Positions 36,744 through 46,820 of a stretch of 64,000 nt of DNA are shown here, one piece after another. The notes beneath the pieces are model-generated. The model had not been told where the DNA came from, made no database searches, and worked only from the letters and a program-made list of their open reading frames with translations. Both the position numbers and the translations under genes were made by a program. Source of the DNA: Pseudomonas sp. SJZ079 (GTDB taxonomy: Bacteria > Pseudomonadota > Gammaproteobacteria > Pseudomonadales > Pseudomonadaceae); contig NZ_VIUH01000001.1 in the NCBI RefSeq assembly GCF_007993865.1, positions 62,001 through 126,000 on the forward strand. The letters are read 5' to 3'. The first letter of the stretch is position 1; each line of letters opens with the position of its first letter.

Positions 36744-38699
36744 ATGCCCCAGACCTTCTCGCGATTCACCCTCGCTCTACTGGCCGCCGGCCTGGCCGTC
36801 ACCGCGCTGCCGCTCAGTGCCGCCGACAGCCCAGCGGCACCTGCCGCCAACCAGCAAGAAGAAAGCTGGACCATCAACCTGAAAGGCGCCGACATCCGCG
36901 AATTTATCGACCAGGTCGCGCAGATTACCGGCGAAACCTTCATCGTCGACCCACGAGTCAAAGGCCAGGTCAGCGTGGTGTCGAATACTCAGCTGAACTT
37001 GAGTGAGGTCTATCAACTGTTTCTCTCGGTGATGGCCACTCACGGGTTCAGCGTTATCACTCAGGGCGAACAGGCACGCATAGTCCCGAATGCCGAAGCC
37101 AAATCCGACGCGGGCCTAGGCCCGGCTGCACCAGATCGCCTGGAAACCCGCCTGATTCAGGTACAACACGGCTCGGCGACAGAACTCATTCCGCTGATTC
37201 GACCACTGGTGCCGCAATACGGCCATCTCGCGGCAGTGACTTCGGCCAATGCCATCATTATCAGCGACCGCAGCGCCAATATCGCCCGAATCGAAGACCT
37301 GCTGCGTCAGCTCGACCAGAAGGGCGACCGCGACTACAGCGTTCTCGACCTGCAATACGCCTGGGTCATGGATATCGCAGAAGTGCTCAACAGCGCCCTG
37401 GAGCGCGGCCAGGCCAAAGGCGCCTCCGGCACCCAGGTGATAGCCGATGCGCGGACCAACCGCCTGATACTCCTCGGCCCACCCGCCGCGCGAAGCAAGT
37501 TGGTGGCATTGGCCAAATCGCTGGACACCCCGACTAGCCGCTCGGCCAATACCCGCGTGATTCGCCTGCGGCATAACGATGCTAAAGCCCTGGCGGAGAC
37601 CCTCGGCGAAATCTCCGAAGGCCTGAAAGCCCAGGACGGCAGCGAGGCTCCCGGTAAGCCGCAGAACATCCTGATCCGCGCCGACGAGAGCCTCAACGCC
37701 CTGGTACTGCTTGCCGAGCCCGATATGGTGGCGACCCTCGAGGACATCGTGCGCCAGCTCGATGTGCCCCGCGCACAGGTGTTGGTAGAGGCTGCCATCG
37801 TCGAGGTCTCGGGCGACATCAGCGATGCCCTCGGTGTGCAGTGGGCCTTGGATGCCCGTGGCAGCACAGGTGGTCTCGGCGGAACCAGTTTCAGCAATAC
37901 CGGGCTGGCCGTTGGCACAGTGCTGCAAGCCATTCAGGATCAACGCAACAATGTCGACAACCCGATACTCAACAACCTCCCGGATGGCGCTATCGTCGGG
38001 ATCGGTACTCGCAACTTTGGCGCACTGGTCACCGCCCTATCGGCAAACACCAAGAGCAACCTGCTATCCACTCCCAGCCTGCTGACCCTGGATAATCAGA
38101 AAGCGGAAATCCTGGTCGGGCAGAACGTACCGTTCCAGACCGGCTCCTTCACCACCAGCGCATCCGGTGCAGACAACCCCTTCACCACCATCGAGCGGCA
38201 AGATATCGGGGTAACCCTGAAGGTCACGCCGCACATCAACGAAGGCGCCAGCCTGCGCCTGGAGATCGAGCAAGAGATATCCTCCATTGCGCCCAGCGCC
38301 ACCCTGACCTCCCAGGCCGTGGACCTGATCACCAACAAGCGCTCGATCAAGAGCACCATCCTTGCCGAGGACGGCCAAGTCATCGTGCTCGGCGGCCTGA
38401 TTCAGGATGACGTCACCCACTCCGATTCGAAAATACCAATACTGGGCGACATACCCATACTCGGCCGACTGTTTCGCTCATCCAAGGACACCCACATCAA
38501 ACGAAACCTGATGGTCTTCCTGCGCCCCACGGTGATTCGCAATGCGACGGGACTGGCCGCCCTTTCCGGGAAGAAATACGGTGATATCCGGATACTCGGC
38601 AACCTGCGCGACGACTACCGCCCAGGTATCCTGCCGCGCGATCCAGCGCAGCTGTTCGACCTGAATTCGCCGTCAGACGCCATCGACTTACGTAAATAG
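36744..38699 (+). CDS. xcpQ: Type II secretin D (XcpQ/GspD)
   Basis: 651-residue outer-membrane secretin channel. Signal peptide (1-27, ending LPLSAA), N0 domain with INLKGADIREFIDQVAQITG, three N1-N3 ring domains, then the secretin core with VPFQTGSFTT, the gate region, and the family signature VIVLGGLIQDDVTHSDSKIP. The start at 36744 follows the xcpP stop by 4 bases; the longer frame overlaps xcpP. Ends DAIDLRK with a short C-terminal tail. Its pilotin is not in the window. Confidence 0.97.
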   Translation: MPQTFSRFTLALLAAGLAVTALPLSAADSPAAPAANQQEESWTINLKGADIREFIDQVAQITGETFIVDPRVKGQVSVVSNTQLNLSEVYQLFLSVMATHGFSVITQGEQARIVPNAEAKSDAGLGPAAPDRLETRLIQVQHGSATELIPLIRPLVPQYGHLAAVTSANAIIISDRSANIARIEDLLRQLDQKGDRDYSVLDLQYAWVMDIAEVLNSALERGQAKGASGTQVIADARTNRLILLGPPAARSKLVALAKSLDTPTSRSANTRVIRLRHNDAKALAETLGEISEGLKAQDGSEAPGKPQNILIRADESLNALVLLAEPDMVATLEDIVRQLDVPRAQVLVEAAIVEVSGDISDALGVQWALDARGSTGGLGGTSFSNTGLAVGTVLQAIQDQRNNVDNPILNNLPDGAIVGIGTRNFGALVTALSANTKSNLLSTPSLLTLDNQKAEILVGQNVPFQTGSFTTSASGADNPFTTIERQDIGVTLKVTPHINEGASLRLEIEQEISSIAPSATLTSQAVDLITNKRSIKSTILAEDGQVIVLGGLIQDDVTHSDSKIPILGDIPILGRLFRSSKDTHIKRNLMVFLRPTVIRNATGLAALSGKKYGDIRILGNLRDDYRPGILPRDPAQLFDLNSPSDAIDLRK

Positions 38700-38714
38700 C
38701 ATCCGCGCAAAGCA

Positions 38715-38744
38715 AAAAGGCCTCGGTTCACCCCGAGGCCTTTT
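38715..38744. terminator. Bidirectional terminator between xcpQ and metZ
   Basis: Perfect 12-base inverted repeat AAAAGGCCTCGG/CCGAGGCCTTTT around a 6-base loop, with A and T runs on the two sides. It serves the convergent xcpPQ and metZ transcripts. Confidence 0.93.
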
Positions 38745-38820
38745 CATTCGTCGCAACGCAGTCGCCGGTTACTTTAGCTGAAGCGGCACTCGCGCCGGAC
38801 CCTGGATTACGCTCTGCCGA

Positions 38821-40032
38821 TCAAAGCACGGCGAGACCGCGAGCCAGATCCGCCTTCAGATCGAGCAAGTCCTCCAGCCCCACCGCCACCCGAATCAAGC
38901 TGTCGCTGATGCCGGCGCTGGCACGCTCCTGCGGCGAAAGACGACCATGCGAGGTGGTTGCCGGGTGGGCGATGGTGGTTTTGGTATCGCCCAGGTTGGT
39001 GGTGATGGAAATCACTCGAGTCGCGTCGATAAAGCGCCACGCAGCCTCCTTGCCACCCTTGACCTCAAAACTGACCACTGCACCGAAAGCACTCTGCTGA
39101 CGCTTGGCCAATTCGTGCTGAGGGTGGCTCGGTAAACCGGCATAGTAGACATGCTCGATGCCCGGCTGCTGCTCCAACCATTCGGCCAACTGTTGCGCAC
39201 TGGCGCAATGCGCCTGCATCCGTACGCGTAGGGTTTCCAGACCCTTGAGGAAAATCCACGCATTAAACGGACTGAGGGTCGGACCTGCGGTGCGCAGGAA
39301 ACCCACGACCTCCTTCATCAACTCCGCCTTGCCAGCCACCACGCCGCCCATGCTGCGACCCTGGCCATCGATGTACTTGGTCGCCGAGTGCATGATGATA
39401 TCCGCACCGAGCTTGATCGGTTGCTGCAGCGCCGGGGTACAGAAGCAGTTATCGACAATCAACAGGGCGCCTTTGCCATGCGCAATCTCGGCCAAGGCCG
39501 CGATATCGACCAACTCGGCTAGCGGGTTGGACGGTGACTCGACGAACAACAGCTTGGTATTAGGCAGGCAGGCCGCTTCCCAAGCCTGCAGATCCGCCAG
39601 CGCGACATAGCTCACCTGCACGCCGAAGCGCTTGAGGTACTTCTCGAACAGGCTAATGGTGGAGCCAAACACACTGCGCGACACCAGCACATGATCGCCG
39701 GCGCTGCACAAGCTCATGACGATGGACAGGATCGCCGACATACCGGAGGAAGTAGCCACCGCTTGCTCGGCGCCTTCCAACGCTGCGATGCGCTCCTCGA
39801 AGGCGCGCACGGTAGGGTTGGTATAGCGCGAGTAGACATTCCCCGGCACTTCGCCGGCAAAACGCGCTGCCGCATCGGCCGCCGTACGAAATACGTAGCT
39901 CGACGTCGGAAATATCGCCTCGCTGTGCTCACCTTCCGGCGTGCGACGTTGCCCGGCACGCACCGCCAGGGTATCGAAACCGACCCCTTGCAGGTCGCTG
40001 TCCAGGCGCCCGGCATCCCACTCTTGCGTCAT
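38821..40032 (-). CDS. metZ: O-succinylhomoserine sulfhydrylase
   Basis: PLP enzyme of the Cys/Met metabolism family, 403 residues, that makes homocysteine from O-succinylhomoserine and sulfide, the direct route used by pseudomonads. Motifs: SSYVFRTAADAAARF, YSRYTNPTV (PLP phosphate), SSGMSAI, and HSATKYIDGQGR with the PLP Lys. The GQGR segment is the MetZ form. Start at 40032 (GAGG 8 bases upstream); the frame from 40080 adds unrelated residues. Follows purF by 55 bases. Confidence 0.94.
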   Translation of the reverse strand: MTQEWDAGRLDSDLQGVGFDTLAVRAGQRRTPEGEHSEAIFPTSSYVFRTAADAAARFAGEVPGNVYSRYTNPTVRAFEERIAALEGAEQAVATSSGMSAILSIVMSLCSAGDHVLVSRSVFGSTISLFEKYLKRFGVQVSYVALADLQAWEAACLPNTKLLFVESPSNPLAELVDIAALAEIAHGKGALLIVDNCFCTPALQQPIKLGADIIMHSATKYIDGQGRSMGGVVAGKAELMKEVVGFLRTAGPTLSPFNAWIFLKGLETLRVRMQAHCASAQQLAEWLEQQPGIEHVYYAGLPSHPQHELAKRQQSAFGAVVSFEVKGGKEAAWRFIDATRVISITTNLGDTKTTIAHPATTSHGRLSPQERASAGISDSLIRVAVGLEDLLDLKADLARGLAVL

Positions 40033-40087
40033 GTCCCTTACCTCGAATTGCAGCCTTAACGACGCCACTCGGGGCGCCACTCAAGGC

Positions 40088-41593
<1,506 letters not shown>

Positions 41594-41665
41594 GTGACGC
41601 AACCCCTACTGAATGAAACAGGCTAATGCTGAACGCTCTTGCAGCAGTTTAGGCTGCAACAGCGC

Positions 41666-42193
41666 TTATTTGAACGGCAGCTCAACGGGTGCGCTGATGC
41701 CGCTGGCCAGCCACTGGCTGGACATCCCCAAGATGAGGTTTTTCGACCAGTCCGCGACCAATAAAAAATGCGGCAACAGCGTCGACTGTTGCCACCACGG
41801 ATCTTGCTGCACAGGCGCCAGACTGAGCAGCCCGATCAGCACCACGACCAATAAACCGCCACGGGCTGCGCCGAAGACCATGCCCAGAAAACGATCGGTG
41901 CCGGATAAACCGGTGACGCGTATCAGCTCACCGATCAGGTAATTGACCAGTGCACCGACTAATAAAGTGACGATAAACAGAATGGCGCAAGCGGTGATCA
42001 CGCGCGCCGAAGGGGTCTCGATAAATTCGCCAAGGTGCTGCGACAGGGCACCACCAAACATCCAGGCGACGACCCCGGCAATGATCCAGGTGAGTAAGGA
42101 CAAGGCTTCCTTGACGAAGCCACGACTCAAACTGATCAGACTCGAAATGGCGATGATGGCGATAATCGCCCAGTCGACCCAGGAAAATCCCAC
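41666..42193 (-). CDS. cvpA: CvpA family membrane protein, GTG start
   Basis: Inner-membrane protein of 175 residues named for colicin V production, with four membrane helices and the usual start GFSWVDWAIIAIIAISSLIS then RGFVKEALSLLTWI. The exact role is unsettled; recent work on relatives points to envelope stress. The start codon is GTG with a poor ribosome site; no in-frame ATG lies nearby upstream. Sits between dedD and purF. Confidence 0.92.
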   Translation of the reverse strand: MGFSWVDWAIIAIIAISSLISLSRGFVKEALSLLTWIIAGVVAWMFGGALSQHLGEFIETPSARVITACAILFIVTLLVGALVNYLIGELIRVTGLSGTDRFLGMVFGAARGGLLVVVLIGLLSLAPVQQDPWWQQSTLLPHFLLVADWSKNLILGMSSQWLASGISAPVELPFK

Positions 42194-42260
42194 GATGGCG
42201 GCTACCGACGGAAAAGGCGCTGCATTTTAACAGAGCCCTCGCCGCGGGGTAAGCGGAGGA

Positions 42261-42863
42261 TTAGCTGCGCTCCGGACGAAAACGCACCACGAAGCCATTG
42301 AGTTTTTGCTGACGATTCAACTGGTCACGCAACCGATCGGCTTCCGCACGCTCGATCAGCGGGCCAACAAACACCCGATTCATCCCGTCCACACTGCGAA
42401 TATAGGCATTGTAGCCCTGACTACGCAGAGTCTTCTGCAGGGTTTCCGCTCCGCTTCGGCTGGACAGGCTAGCCAGCTGTACTGACCAACTGACCGGTAA
42501 GCTGTTGGCATCCAGACGACTTGCCGGTGGCTTCGCTACAGCCTCGACCTGCGCGGGCGCCGCTGCAACCGGCTCAGCCGGCAGCGCAGAGGGCTGTTCG
42601 GGCTCGCTCGAAATGGCCACTGCTTCATTATCGAACTCATCCGGCACAGGCTCTTCGGGCAGGATCTGCGGTTCCGGCACGCTCACCGGTTGCATTTCAA
42701 TCTGCGGCATAACCGGCGCCTGTGGCATGCCCGGCGCATCCACCACCACGCGGCGCAGTTCGTCCTCACGCGACAACAGCATGGGCAGAAAAATCACTGC
42801 CAGCGCCAACAATACCAGGGCGCCGACCATGCGTTGCATCAATCCTTTATCCAGCAAAGCCAT
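42261..42863 (-). CDS. dedD: SPOR-domain protein, DedD type
   Basis: 200-residue cell-division-associated protein: short cytoplasmic tail [11 protein letters not shown], one membrane helix (about 13-30), a Pro/Glu/Ala-rich periplasmic linker, and a C-terminal SPOR domain (about 125-200; VSWSVQLASLSSRSGAETL, VFVGPLIERAEADRL) that binds denuded septal peptidoglycan. Start at 42863 with GGAAG 6 bases upstream; the frame from 42968 lies inside folC. It overlaps folC by 17 bases. Confidence 0.92.
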   Translation of the reverse strand: MALLDKGLMQRMVGALVLLALAVIFLPMLLSREDELRRVVVDAPGMPQAPVMPQIEMQPVSVPEPQILPEEPVPDEFDNEAVAISSEPEQPSALPAEPVAAAPAQVEAVAKPPASRLDANSLPVSWSVQLASLSSRSGAETLQKTLRSQGYNAYIRSVDGMNRVFVGPLIERAEADRLRDQLNRQQKLNGFVVRFRPERS

Positions 42864-44154
42864 CCTGCACTTCCCCCTTGGCATGGCCAGCCAGCCAGTC
42901 CAGGGCCTCGGCCACGCAATAAAAAGATCCGAACAGCAGAATTTCATCCCCTGCTGACGCCCGCGCACACTGCGCCAGCAACGCCGACGTCACGTCGACA
43001 TATGTCGCGACATGCGCACCAAGATTATGCAATTGCGCCTGCAACTCGGCGGCTGGCCGCGTGCGACTGGTCGGTAACGGCGTCACCGCCCACTCGGCCA
43101 CTTCGCTCAGCAAGGGCGTCACCACCCCTACCAGGTCCTTGTCAGCCAACAGACCGAACACAGCCAGACGCTTGCCCGCCAGCGGCCTGGCAGCCAAACG
43201 CTGCGCCAAGTATGCGGCGGCATGCGGATTATGCCCAACATCAAGCAATAACGTGAGTGCCTTACCCTGCCAATTCAACACCCGGCGATCCAGGCGACCA
43301 GCTACCCGCGTTCTCAATAGAGCACTGACGATCTGCTCGGCGTGCCAAGGCAGCTCAAGCAAGGCATAGGCTTGCAGCGCCAGCGCGGCGTTTTCCATGG
43401 GTAAATCGAGTAGCGGCAGCTGCTCCAGCCGCAGGACCTCGCCCCTGGCATCCAATCCTCGCCAACTCCAACGCTGCGCCTCGACTGCCAGATCGTAATC
43501 GCGCCCCCGCAGAAACAACGGCGCTTTTAGCTGGGCAACTTGCTCCAGCAAGGGCTGTGGTGGGTCGCTATCTCCGCACAAGGCAGGTTTTCCGGCGCGG
43601 AAGATTCCGGCCTTTTCGAAGGCAACCGACTCACGGGTATCACCCAACCAGTCGGTGTGATCGAGACCGATACTGGTGACCAGGGCAAGATCGGCGTCGA
43701 TCAGGTTTACCGCATCCAGACGCCCGCCCAGCCCGACCTCGAGCACCACGGCGTCCAGGGCCGCACGCTGAAACAGCCAAAACGCGGCCAAAGTACCCAT
43801 TTCGAAATAGGTCAGGGAGATAGCGCCACGCGCCGCGTCAACCTCGGCAAAGGCCTCGCAGAGCGCAGCATCGTCGGCTTCGATACCATCGACCTGCACG
43901 CGCTCGTTGTAGCGCAGCAAGTGGGGCGAGCTATACACCCCCACCTTGAGTCCCTGCTCTTGCAGCAAGGAAGCGAGAAAGGCGCAGGTCGAGCCCTTGC
44001 CATTGGTGCCGGTAACGGTAATGACCCGTGGCGCCGGCCTGGTCAAACCCAAGCGCTGCGCCACTGCCCTGGAGCGCTCCAATCCCATGTCGATGGCGGA
44101 TGGGTGCAATTGTTCCAGATAGGCCAACCAATCGGCGAGGGAGCGTTCGTTCAT
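42847..44154 (-). CDS. folC: Folylpolyglutamate / dihydrofolate synthase
   Basis: Bifunctional Mur-ligase-family enzyme of 435 residues that adds glutamate to dihydropteroate and to folates. ATP loop TGTNGKGST (about 47-55), [13 protein letters not shown] (folate site), [13 protein letters not shown], and the C-terminal DVGHNPHAA are all present. Start overlaps the accD stop by 4 bases (ATGA). Confidence 0.96.
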   Translation of the reverse strand: MNERSLADWLAYLEQLHPSAIDMGLERSRAVAQRLGLTRPAPRVITVTGTNGKGSTCAFLASLLQEQGLKVGVYSSPHLLRYNERVQVDGIEADDAALCEAFAEVDAARGAISLTYFEMGTLAAFWLFQRAALDAVVLEVGLGGRLDAVNLIDADLALVTSIGLDHTDWLGDTRESVAFEKAGIFRAGKPALCGDSDPPQPLLEQVAQLKAPLFLRGRDYDLAVEAQRWSWRGLDARGEVLRLEQLPLLDLPMENAALALQAYALLELPWHAEQIVSALLRTRVAGRLDRRVLNWQGKALTLLLDVGHNPHAAAYLAQRLAARPLAGKRLAVFGLLADKDLVGVVTPLLSEVAEWAVTPLPTSRTRPAAELQAQLHNLGAHVATYVDVTSALLAQCARASAGDEILLFGSFYCVAEALDWLAGHAKGEVQDGFAG

Positions 44155-45035
44155 GCAGTGACCGGGAGCGCTGCCGGCGATGGCAGACGCATAAACTGCG
44201 CGAGCAATTTAGCCAACCGCGGGCGCAATTCTGCGCGCGGGATGATCATGTCGATGGCGCCATGATCCAGCAGGAACTCGCTGCGCTGAAAACCTTCCGG
44301 CAGCTTCTCGCGTACCGTCTGCTCGATCACTCGCGGGCCGGCGAAGCCGATGAGCGCGCGCGGCTCCGCGACGATTACATCACCCAACATCGCCAGGCTG
44401 GCGGAAACGCCACCGTACACAGGATCGGTCAGCACCGAGATAAACGGAATGCCTTCTTCGCGCAGGCGCGCCAGCACTGCGGAGGTTTTCGCCATCTGCA
44501 TCAAGGAAATCAGCGCCTCCTGCATGCGGGCGCCGCCCGATGCGGAGAAACACACCAGCGGACAGCGCTGCTCCAGCGCCACGTTAGCGGCACGCACGAA
44601 GCGCTCGCCAACAATCGCACCCATCGAGCCGCCCATGAAGGAAAACTCGAAAGCGCAGGCCACCACCGGCATTTTTTCCAGGGTCCCCTGCATTGCGATC
44701 AGCGCATCTTTCTCGCCGGTCTGCTTCTGCGCCGCGACCAGGCGATCTTTGTACTTCTTGCTGTCGCGAAACTTCAGGCGATCGACAGGTTCCAGCTCGG
44801 TGCCAATTTCTTTACGGCCCTCGGCATCAAGGAAGATGTCCAGGCGCGCGCGCGCGCCGATGCGCATGTGGTGATTACACTTGAGACAGACATCCAGCGT
44901 CTTTTCCAGCTCGGGCTTGTACAACACCGCATCGCAGGACGGACACTTGTGCCAGAGCCCTTCCGGCACCGAGCTTTTCTTGACCTCGGAACGCATGATC
45001 GATGGGATCAGTTTGTCTACCAACCAGTTGCTCAT
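44151..45035 (-). CDS. accD: Acetyl-CoA carboxylase carboxyltransferase subunit beta
   Basis: 294-residue beta subunit that works with AccA to make malonyl-CoA. The N-terminal zinc ribbon has CPSC and CLKC (about residues 31-56), followed by the crotonase-like carboxyltransferase domain with [13 protein letters not shown] and [12 protein letters not shown] lies 10 bases before the ATG. The first gene of the accD-folC-dedD-cvpA stretch; a 240-base gap separates it from trpF. Confidence 0.97.
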   Translation of the reverse strand: MSNWLVDKLIPSIMRSEVKKSSVPEGLWHKCPSCDAVLYKPELEKTLDVCLKCNHHMRIGARARLDIFLDAEGRKEIGTELEPVDRLKFRDSKKYKDRLVAAQKQTGEKDALIAMQGTLEKMPVVACAFEFSFMGGSMGAIVGERFVRAANVALEQRCPLVCFSASGGARMQEALISLMQMAKTSAVLARLREEGIPFISVLTDPVYGGVSASLAMLGDVIVAEPRALIGFAGPRVIEQTVREKLPEGFQRSEFLLDHGAIDMIIPRAELRPRLAKLLAQFMRLPSPAALPVTA

Positions 45036-45275
45036 GCTCTTATTTCTCCAAAGCTGTAGGCTCGAATAGGTTCGCGGCGCAAGGCCCTAGCAACCTATCC
45101 AAGCGAATTCACGACTGCAGTTTCAACTGGAACCGGCGCCTGCATGAAGCAGCAGCCCGGGCTCGCAGAAAGCTCGCCACTACGCAGACGAGCACCCAAA
45201 CTCAGGGCCGTCATAGCAGCACCTGTGACAGGGTTATGGACGGCCAAGCGCACAGCGCCGTCACATCAAGCTCGC

Positions 45276-45905
45276 TCATGGAGCGCAAGCCCCCTTGACC
45301 GCCCGCACGAACGCTCGAACCTTTTCGGCGTCCTTGATACCTTTGCTTGCCTCGACCCCGCCACTCACATCCACCGCGTAGGGCCGCACCTGTTCGATAG
45401 CACTGCGTACATTCTCCGATGTCAGCCCACCGGCGAGAATAATCGGCGTGTTTAAGCCTTGCGGCACCAACGCCCAGTCAAAGGCCTGCCCTGTACCACC
45501 GGGCACACCACGCACATAGGTGTCCAGCAAGATCCCTGACGCGTTGCCGTATGGCTCGATCCGCGCCGCCACATCTTCTCCCGGCCTAACCCGTAATGCT
45601 TTGATATACGGGCGACTGAAGCGATCGCAATCAGCAGGGGATTCGTCGCCATGGAACTGCAGCAGATCCAGCGGAACCACCTCGAGAATGGCACTCAACT
45701 CGTCGCGACTGGCGTCGACAAACAGCCCCACCGTGGTCACGAACGGCGGTAAGGCAGCAATAATCGCCCGCGCCTGCTGCACACTGACTGCTCGCGGGCT
45801 CTTCGCATAAAACACCAAACCAATAGCGTCCGCCCCGGCTTCAGCGGCAATCAATGCGTCTTCTATGCGGGTAATCCCACAGATTTTGCTGCGAACGACT
45901 GACAA
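45276..45905 (-). CDS. trpF: Phosphoribosylanthranilate isomerase, TTG start
   Basis: 209-residue TIM-barrel enzyme of tryptophan synthesis. [11 protein letters not shown] carries the catalytic Cys, LLQFHGDE and [14 protein letters not shown] (catalytic Asp and phosphate loop) follow, and [14 protein letters not shown] ends the barrel. The start is TTG, with AAGG about 10 bases upstream; an in-frame ATG is absent before the first strand. Follows truA by 45 bases. Confidence 0.95.
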   Translation of the reverse strand: MSVVRSKICGITRIEDALIAAEAGADAIGLVFYAKSPRAVSVQQARAIIAALPPFVTTVGLFVDASRDELSAILEVVPLDLLQFHGDESPADCDRFSRPYIKALRVRPGEDVAARIEPYGNASGILLDTYVRGVPGGTGQAFDWALVPQGLNTPIILAGGLTSENVRSAIEQVRPYAVDVSGGVEASKGIKDAEKVRAFVRAVKGACAP

Positions 45906-45950
45906 CGCGCGAGTACCTTTAGCAAAGCCCGGATGGTAGCAAATGCCACT

Positions 45951-46817
45951 CTAGGCGTCAGCCGCCACATCAGGTAGGCCGGATAGGAAATGCGGCCCGA
46001 GATAGCGCCTGGGCAGATCGAACTCCTCGGGATAATCGACTTGCACCAGATACAGGCCATAAGGATGTGCGGTAACGCCGCCAGTACGCCGCACGCCGGT
46101 CTCCAGCACTTCGCGCGCCCACTCAACCGGCCGCTCGCCCGCACCGATGGTCATCAGCACTCCGGCGATGTTACGCACCATGTGGTGTAAAAAGGCATTG
46201 GCACGAATATCCAGAACGATGAAGCGACCGTGCTCAAGCAGACGCAAATGGTGCACCGTCTTGATCGGTGACTTGGCCTGGCATTGCCGAGCCCGAAACG
46301 CACTGAAATCATGGGTACCAACCAAAGCCTCAGCCGCCTCACGCATGCGCTGAACATTCAGCGGTCGATGGTTCCAGGTGACCTCCTCAGCCATGTGCGC
46401 GGGACGTATTTGGTCATTGTAGATGGCATAGCGATAACGCCGGGCCTGGGCGCTGAAACGCGCATCGAAATGCGCCGGCATGAGCTTAGCCCAGGTCACA
46501 CTGATGTCTTTCGGCAGATTCATGTTTGCCCCCATCACCCAGGCATGCATGGAGCGCTCTACCGACGTATCGAAATGCACCACCTGGGCACTGGCATGCA
46601 CCAGCGCATCGGTACGACCGGCACAACTCAGGGTGACGGGCGCGCCACCGGCCACTTTGGATAGGGCTTTCTCCAGGGATTCCTGGATCGAGGCCACACC
46701 GCTGCGCTGACGTTGAAAGCCGTGGTAGCGCGACCCCTTGTATTCAACCCCGAGAGCGACTCTGAAAAAGCCAACGGCAGCCGAATCGGCTGCCGCTGTA
46801 GGTATTGCATCAGACAT
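45951..46817 (-). CDS. truA: tRNA pseudouridine(38-40) synthase
   Basis: 288-residue enzyme modifying the anticodon stem-loop of tRNAs. The catalytic Asp is Asp70 in SCAGRTDALVHAS; E. coli has Gly where this protein has Leu72. Other TruA landmarks: YKGSRYHGFQRQ at the start, FRARQCQAKSP, and NAFLHHMVRNI. It begins 3 bases after the fimV stop, so the two are co-transcribed with trpF. Confidence 0.95.
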   Translation of the reverse strand: MSDAIPTAAADSAAVGFFRVALGVEYKGSRYHGFQRQRSGVASIQESLEKALSKVAGGAPVTLSCAGRTDALVHASAQVVHFDTSVERSMHAWVMGANMNLPKDISVTWAKLMPAHFDARFSAQARRYRYAIYNDQIRPAHMAEEVTWNHRPLNVQRMREAAEALVGTHDFSAFRARQCQAKSPIKTVHHLRLLEHGRFIVLDIRANAFLHHMVRNIAGVLMTIGAGERPVEWAREVLETGVRRTGGVTAHPYGLYLVQVDYPEEFDLPRRYLGPHFLSGLPDVAADA

Positions 46818-46820
46818 GAA

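Noticed and set aside
40033..40087. SAM or SAH riboswitch before metZ
   Set aside because: The purF-metZ gap is only 55 bases and shows no riboswitch-like folding.
45239..45262. GACGGC...GCCGTC hairpin as terminator of trpF
   Set aside because: Short stem with a long interior and no U run; not convincing.
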